A stretch of DNA of 9,424 bases, from positions 6,706 through 16,129 of the forward strand of contig NZZF01000028.1 in assembly GCA_002702385.1 (NCBI GenBank), in the 5' to 3' direction. The notes beneath the pieces were generated by a model. It did no database searches, was not told the DNA's origin, and worked only from the letters and a program-made list of their open reading frames with translations. The position numbers were made by a program, and so were the translations under genes. This document shows positions 5,917 to 9,424 of this stretch, piece after piece (position 1 is the first letter of the stretch; every line of letters begins with the position of its first letter). This DNA comes from Flavobacteriaceae bacterium. Its GTDB lineage: Bacteria; Bacteroidota; Bacteroidia; Flavobacteriales; Flavobacteriaceae.

Positions 5917-8294
5917 GGATAATTTAAACCAATATTAAATACAGCTTTATTTAATGAAAAATCTTTAAACCACCTTCTTTTTTTTGCTAAATAAGGATTA
6001 TATGTTTTTAGACCCATATCTAGCCTAAAAATAAACAATCCAGAATCATATCTTAATCCAAATCCACTTCCAATTGCTAATTCATCAAGATCTTTAAAGC
6101 CATCAAAACTTCTAGATGATTCATTTGTATCATCAAAAATATTCCAAATGTTTCCAATATCTGAAAATAAAGCACCATTAAAATTACCAAACATTTTAAA
6201 TCTGTACTCAAGATTTAAAGCTAGTTTGAAATTAGCTTCATTAAACTCATTTTTAGCACCACTTGAGCCAGGTCCTAGTTTATAAACTTCCCATGCTCTA
6301 TTGTCATTTGATCCTCCACCAAAAAATGATTCTGAAAATGGAATATTATCAGAATTACCAAATGGAACAGCAATTCCTCCAAAATACCTTAAAGCAAAAA
6401 TAGAGTTGTCACTTATGTCCCAATGTCTAATAAAACTATATTCCATCTTTATAAATTGGGAAAATTCTAAATCTGAAATAAGTCTTTTCCCCTCATTATT
6501 TTTTTTAGATACTAAACTTGCTAGATTTCCAGATGATTTTAATTTAAGTTTCCATTGTTTAAAATTTCTTTTATCATATCTGTTATCGTAATTATTCGAA
6601 ATTTGAAAGCTTGAACCAATAATTAAATTATTTGCAATAAGTCTTTTTCTTCTTCCTTCAATGTAGCTAACTAATGAATAATCATCATTAGCTACAACTA
6701 AATTTTCATTCAATATGTCATTTATAAATAAATTAATTCCATTTGGAATGGATAATTCATTATTAATGAAATATTTAGGATCAGAGGTGTATTTTTTTGA
6801 AATTAGATTAAGTTCTTCATAAGAGTTTGAGTAAATATTAAAGTAATTTTCAATATTTTTATTATTAATTAATTCAATCTCTATAGGGGAAAAATTATAA
6901 TAATTTTTAGAATTAGACCATGCGTAATTATAATTAAACTTAAAGCTATTTCTATCTAGTCCGATGTTATTTTGGTTAGATGACCCTAAACTTAAAAATG
7001 TTCTTTTATTTTCCAAAGATTTTGATGAATTCTCAAAGATTAAAAACCTAGGAAAATCAATAGTTAAATCATAATTAACCTGAGAGATTGTTTTATCCCC
7101 AGATTTACCAACTGATCCACTGGCAGAAAGATTAAAATTTTCTCCATTTTTGAAAAAATTTCTGGATTTAAATCTGTTTTCAAAAGCTATACCAATATCC
7201 TCAATATCTGATTGCTTTATATCAAAACCAAATCCAAGTGCAAATCTTTTCTTGTTGTTTAAAATGATATTGGCATTTAATTTATTTCCATTTATTTCAT
7301 CATATTGAACAGATGGAAAAGTAAATAAATCAAGGCTGTTAAGTTCCTTGAGGGTTGCTTTTCTCAACGAATCATTGAAAATAGAACCTTCCTCAAACTT
7401 GATTTTTGATAATATAAAATCATCTTTAAATCTAAAGTTTACTTCATTATCAACTTGTTTTAAAATAATATCATTTACTTTAAAAATTTCATGGTTATTT
7501 CCATCAATTATAATTTCCACAGGTAGAGAATAATTGTTTCCTGCAGGATCAACTTTAACAGAAAAAGAAATAGAATTTATTTGAAATCCATAAATACCAT
7601 TATTTCTAAATAAAGTGTAAAGTCTATTTCTTTCTAAATCAAAATTTTTTGTTTCAAAAAAATCATTTTCTATTATAAATGATTTTGATTTGTTAGCATT
7701 ATATATTGAATCAATAATCTTAGATTCTATTTTCGAATTTATTTCTCCTATATAATATCTTGGACCTGTTTCAATATTGAAATCAACAAAAGCTTTTTTA
7801 GCCGGTTTTTTTGCTACTTTAAAGGATGTAGAATTATCAAGATATCCAATATTTTGGAAGTATAGATTTAAATTATCTAATGATTTATTAATTTCAGAAC
7901 TATCTATCAAACTAATTTTTTCACCATTATTAATCTTCCAATCATTAAAATTTTTGAAGTATTTTTTTAATTGCAATACTTGTTTTGGAGAAAAAATGTT
8001 ATTTAGTTTTTTTTGTTTTTTTTGTTCATTAACCCATTCATCAAAAATACTATCGGGATTTTTCTTGGCTGAAGATGAAATCATTGCATTGAATGGAATT
8101 CCAAGTAATTTTGAATTCTCTTTAAAAGTTATTAAATCTGATAAAGAGTCTTTTTTAATCAGATTTCCATTTATTTTGATATTGGTTTTTTCTAGTATTA
8201 AATCTTCATCGAGTAAGGATTTTTGCAATGAACAACTAACAGTAAATAATGATAGTACAAATATTAGTTTTATTTTTACTAGGTTTTTAGACAT
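5910..8294 (-). CDS. tamL: BamA/TamA-family outer-membrane lipoprotein, TamL-like
   Basis: Probable outer-membrane assembly factor of the Omp85 superfamily in the lipidated form found in Bacteroidota. The 794 residues begin with a lipoprotein signal (hydrophobic stretch 8-19, lipobox TVSC, acylated Cys at 21). No acidic residues follow the Cys (SLQKSLL), so the surface-export signal of Bacteroidota lipoproteins is not evident; the N-terminus probably faces the periplasm. POTRA-like repeats cover roughly 35-345, including GPRYYIGEIN at 177-186 and a stretch ending near SVQYDEINGNKLNANIIL (328-345). The barrel runs from about 346 to the end. SESFFGGGSNDNRAWEVYKL at 654-673 corresponds to the conserved L6 (V/I)RGF region of Omp85 proteins, and the last strand ends AVFNIGLNYPF with the terminal Phe expected for barrel insertion. 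No tamB gene adjoins it here. Family is firm; TamL rather than another BamA-like paralogue is an inference. Confidence 0.85.
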   Translation of the reverse strand: MSKNLVKIKLIFVLSLFTVSCSLQKSLLDEDLILEKTNIKINGNLIKKDSLSDLITFKENSKLLGIPFNAMISSSAKKNPDSIFDEWVNEQKKQKKLNNIFSPKQVLQLKKYFKNFNDWKINNGEKISLIDSSEINKSLDNLNLYFQNIGYLDNSTSFKVAKKPAKKAFVDFNIETGPRYYIGEINSKIESKIIDSIYNANKSKSFIIENDFFETKNFDLERNRLYTLFRNNGIYGFQINSISFSVKVDPAGNNYSLPVEIIIDGNNHEIFKVNDIILKQVDNEVNFRFKDDFILSKIKFEEGSIFNDSLRKATLKELNSLDLFTFPSVQYDEINGNKLNANIILNNKKRFALGFGFDIKQSDIEDIGIAFENRFKSRNFFKNGENFNLSASGSVGKSGDKTISQVNYDLTIDFPRFLIFENSSKSLENKRTFLSLGSSNQNNIGLDRNSFKFNYNYAWSNSKNYYNFSPIEIELINNKNIENYFNIYSNSYEELNLISKKYTSDPKYFINNELSIPNGINLFINDILNENLVVANDDYSLVSYIEGRRKRLIANNLIIGSSFQISNNYDNRYDKRNFKQWKLKLKSSGNLASLVSKKNNEGKRLISDLEFSQFIKMEYSFIRHWDISDNSIFALRYFGGIAVPFGNSDNIPFSESFFGGGSNDNRAWEVYKLGPGSSGAKNEFNEANFKLALNLEYRFKMFGNFNGALFSDIGNIWNIFDDTNESSRSFDGFKDLDELAIGSGFGLRYDSGLFIFRLDMGLKTYNPYLAKKRRWFKDFSLNKAVFNIGLNYPF

Positions 8295-8305
8295 ATTATA
8301 TAAAG

Positions 8306-8336
8306 TAAAAATACATCTAATTAAATGGTTACCAAA
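8306..8336 (-). promoter_or_regulatory. Candidate promoter for the TamL-like gene, overlapping the methyltransferase start
   Basis: The minus strand has TTTG (8336-8333), a spacer of exactly 19 bases, then TATTTTTA (8313-8306). This matches the Bacteroidota TTTG-N19-TAnnTTTG promoter at all but the last base. The -33 element lies inside the first codons of the divergent methyltransferase gene. Transcription would start about 5 bases before the ATG at 8294, giving a very short leader. I found no equally good promoter for the plus-strand gene. Confidence 0.45.
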
Positions 8337-9044
8337 AATGAAATAAAATTCATTAAATCTCTCAGGGATAAAAGCGTCAGAAACAAATTTAACTTATTTG
8401 TAGTCGAAGGTGAAAAATCAATTAATGAATTTTTAAATTCAAATTATAAAGTTTATAAAATATATTCAACTCATCCAGCTAACATTTCTTATAACTATGT
8501 AATTCAAATATCAGATAAACAATTAATTCAAATAAGTTCTTTAAAAACACCGAATAAACATATTGCAATTTTTAATAAAACTAAATTTCCTGTAAAAAAT
8601 CAAAAAAATTATTTTTTACTTGATTCTGTGAGTGATCCAGGAAATTTAGGAACCATTATTAGAACCTTGGATTGGTTTGGGCATGATCAATTGATTTGTT
8701 CAAAAAACTCAGTTGATTGTTATAATACAAAAGTAGTTCAATCTACCATGGGATCTTTATCCAGAGTAAATGTTCATTATATTGATCTGTATGATTTTAT
8801 AAGTTCATCAAATTTACCTGTTTATGGCGCTTCAATCTCCGGTAAATCAATTTTAGAATTTTCGGAAAAAAAAGATTCTGGGATTTGGATTTTTGGTTCA
8901 GAATCAAATGGAATCTCAGATGATTTAAGTAAACTCATCAACCAATATTACTGTATTCCAAAAGGTAATAATCGTGTAAAGACTGAAAGTTTAAATCTTT
9001 CAACCTCTTTTTCAATTATCTTAAGTTTTTTAAAATTAGATTAA
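8325..9044 (+). CDS. TrmH/SpoU-family (SPOUT) RNA 2'-O-methyltransferase
   Basis: Probably transfers methyl groups from S-adenosylmethionine to a ribose 2'-OH in rRNA or tRNA; the exact target cannot be named. The 239 residues show an N-terminal SpoU substrate-binding domain (about 1-85, with KFIKSLRDKSVRNKFNLFVV and EGEKSI at 29-34) and a C-terminal knotted SPOUT domain (about 95-239). All three family motifs are visible: motif 1 DPGNLGTIIRTLDWFG (104-119) with N107 and catalytic R113; motif 2 IFGSESNGIS (189-198); motif 3 IPKGNNRVKTESLNLS (211-226). Length is normal for the short RlmB-like group. The ATG at 8325 fits the family's usual N-terminus; no Shine-Dalgarno site is seen. It is divergent from the TamL-like gene (30 bases) and convergent with the porT-like gene, whose stop overlaps its own. 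Confidence 0.92.
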   Translation: MVTKNEIKFIKSLRDKSVRNKFNLFVVEGEKSINEFLNSNYKVYKIYSTHPANISYNYVIQISDKQLIQISSLKTPNKHIAIFNKTKFPVKNQKNYFLLDSVSDPGNLGTIIRTLDWFGHDQLICSKNSVDCYNTKVVQSTMGSLSRVNVHYIDLYDFISSSNLPVYGASISGKSILEFSEKKDSGIWIFGSESNGISDDLSKLINQYYCIPKGNNRVKTESLNLSTSFSIILSFLKLD

Positions 9045-9054
9045 TAAAAACTTA
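9022..9054. terminator. AT-rich inverted repeat at the convergent gene ends (weak bidirectional terminator candidate)
   Basis: TAAGTTTTT (9022-9030) and AAAAACTTA (9046-9054) form a perfect 9-bp stem around 15 bases, inside which ATTA and TAAT can also pair. It straddles both convergent stop codons. The stem is almost pure A/T and no U-run follows it on either strand, so it is not a classical intrinsic terminator; transcripts from the two sides may simply collide or overlap here. Confidence 0.25.
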
Positions 9055-9067
9055 GATTAATAAAAAC
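9036..9067. repeat. Exact 16-bp tandem duplication over the convergent stop codons
   Basis: TTAGATTAATAAAAAC occurs twice without a gap, at 9036-9051 and 9052-9067. The first copy contains both stops: TAA of the methyltransferase (9042-9044) and TAA of the porT-like gene (9043-9041, minus). Because 16 is not a multiple of 3, the porT-like frame reads the two copies differently, as VFINL and then SFY-stop. Confidence 0.9.
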
Positions 9068-9424
9068 TGCTCTGGTAAACATTTTTTTTAAATTTCCAGT
9101 CCAAGGATTATCGGGAATCCCATCAGGTAATTCATTTTTAAAAGAAAAAATGCCTCTAATTGAAGGTGAAAATTTAAAATATCTCAAATAAAAGTCTATT
9201 CCGAATGACAACTCGTAGAACATGTTAAACTTTGCAAATTCGAAATTATCTATTGAGTAATTTTCAAGAGTGCTTTCTAGCTCAGAAAGATTAATTGATG
9301 CAGCAATTCCACCTTTCAAGTAAGGTCTTAAATTATTTAATCTTTTAGAACTGTATTTTAATAAGAGTGGAAAATGAATATTGTTTGATTTTATTGTCCA
9401 CAATGTATCATTGTAATTGGTAAA
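9041..9424 (-). CDS. porT: PorT/SprT-like outer-membrane beta-barrel protein (5' end outside window)
   Basis: The reading frame is open to the right edge, where it begins FTNYNDTLWTIKSNNIHFPL; the TTG at 9403-9401 is an internal Leu codon, not a start. The 127 visible residues look like the C-terminal half of a PorT-family barrel: IHFPLLLKYSSKRLNNLRPY, then LKGGIAASINL, FELS-type strands with FYLRYFKFSPSIRG, and a last strand ending AVFINLSFY with an aromatic terminus. PorT (SprT in gliding flavobacteria) is an outer-membrane component linked to type IX secretion. From memory, this gene often sits beside a TrmH-family methyltransferase and a TamL/BamA-like gene in flavobacteria, which fits the context. 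It converges on the methyltransferase with a 4-base overlap, and its last codons lie in a tandem duplication. Another PorT-superfamily (OMP_b-brl) member is possible. Confidence 0.75.
   Translation of the reverse strand, partial: FTNYNDTLWTIKSNNIHFPLLLKYSSKRLNNLRPYLKGGIAASINLSELESTLENYSIDNFEFAKFNMFYELSFGIDFYLRYFKFSPSIRGIFSFKNELPDGIPDNPWTGNLKKMFTRAVFINLSFY

Noticed and set aside
6301..7533. Plus-strand open frames at 6301-6591 and 7348-7533
   Set aside because: Both are antisense to the TamL-like gene, with no domain or conserved motif.
7777..8346. 189-codon open frame on the plus strand antisense to the TamL-like gene
   Set aside because: The minus-strand gene has clear family features throughout; the antisense translation is a low-complexity mix rich in Phe, Ser and Leu with no domain, and is expected in AT-rich DNA.
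9401..9403. TTG as start codon of the PorT-like gene
   Set aside because: The frame stays open upstream to the window edge and the upstream residues (TNYNDT) look like a barrel strand, so the gene is partial and this is an internal Leu.

Overview
This window is a gene-dense, AT-rich stretch of core chromosome from a member of the Bacteroidota, most likely a marine-type member of the class Flavobacteriia. Four things point there: a short primary sigma factor without region 1.1 whose N-terminus ([10 protein letters not shown]) is typical of that class; promoter-like boxes of the Bacteroidota type (TAnnTTTG, with TTTG about 19 bases upstream in the best case); near absence of Shine-Dalgarno sequences; and a PorT/SprT-like protein of the type IX secretion / gliding system. 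I see no mobile element, CRISPR array, tRNA or rRNA, and no gene-free stretch above 60 bases.

Layout. Seven genes lie head to tail on the minus strand from 8294 down to 1: a BamA/TamA-family outer-membrane lipoprotein (TamL-like), class II fructose-bisphosphate aldolase (fbaA), acetyl-CoA carboxylase beta subunit (accD), ribosomal protein S15 (rpsO), polynucleotide phosphorylase (pnp), primary sigma factor (rpoD) and ribulose-phosphate 3-epimerase (rpe, cut by the left edge). Gaps are 30-51 bases, and rpoD and rpe overlap by 8, so read-through transcription is likely, helped by internal promoters before fbaA and rpsO. A TrmH/SpoU-family RNA methyltransferase is divergent from the TamL-like gene across 30 bases (8325-9044, plus strand). 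A porT-like gene runs toward it from the right edge (9424-9041); the two convergent stop codons overlap.

How the genes relate. pnp, rpsO, rpoD, accD, fbaA and rpe are housekeeping functions: RNA decay, translation, transcription, fatty-acid synthesis, glycolysis and the pentose phosphate pathway. The TamL-like and PorT-like genes belong to envelope assembly and protein secretion.

I found no undescribed system. The points most worth a second look are: accD is broken by one extra base in a run of ten A's (sequencing error, mutation or slippage rescue); a perfect 9-bp inverted repeat fills the rpsO-pnp gap directly before the pnp start, which recalls pnp leader autoregulation in enterobacteria; and an exact 16-bp tandem duplication lies on the convergent trmH/porT stops and writes the C-terminus of the PorT-like protein.
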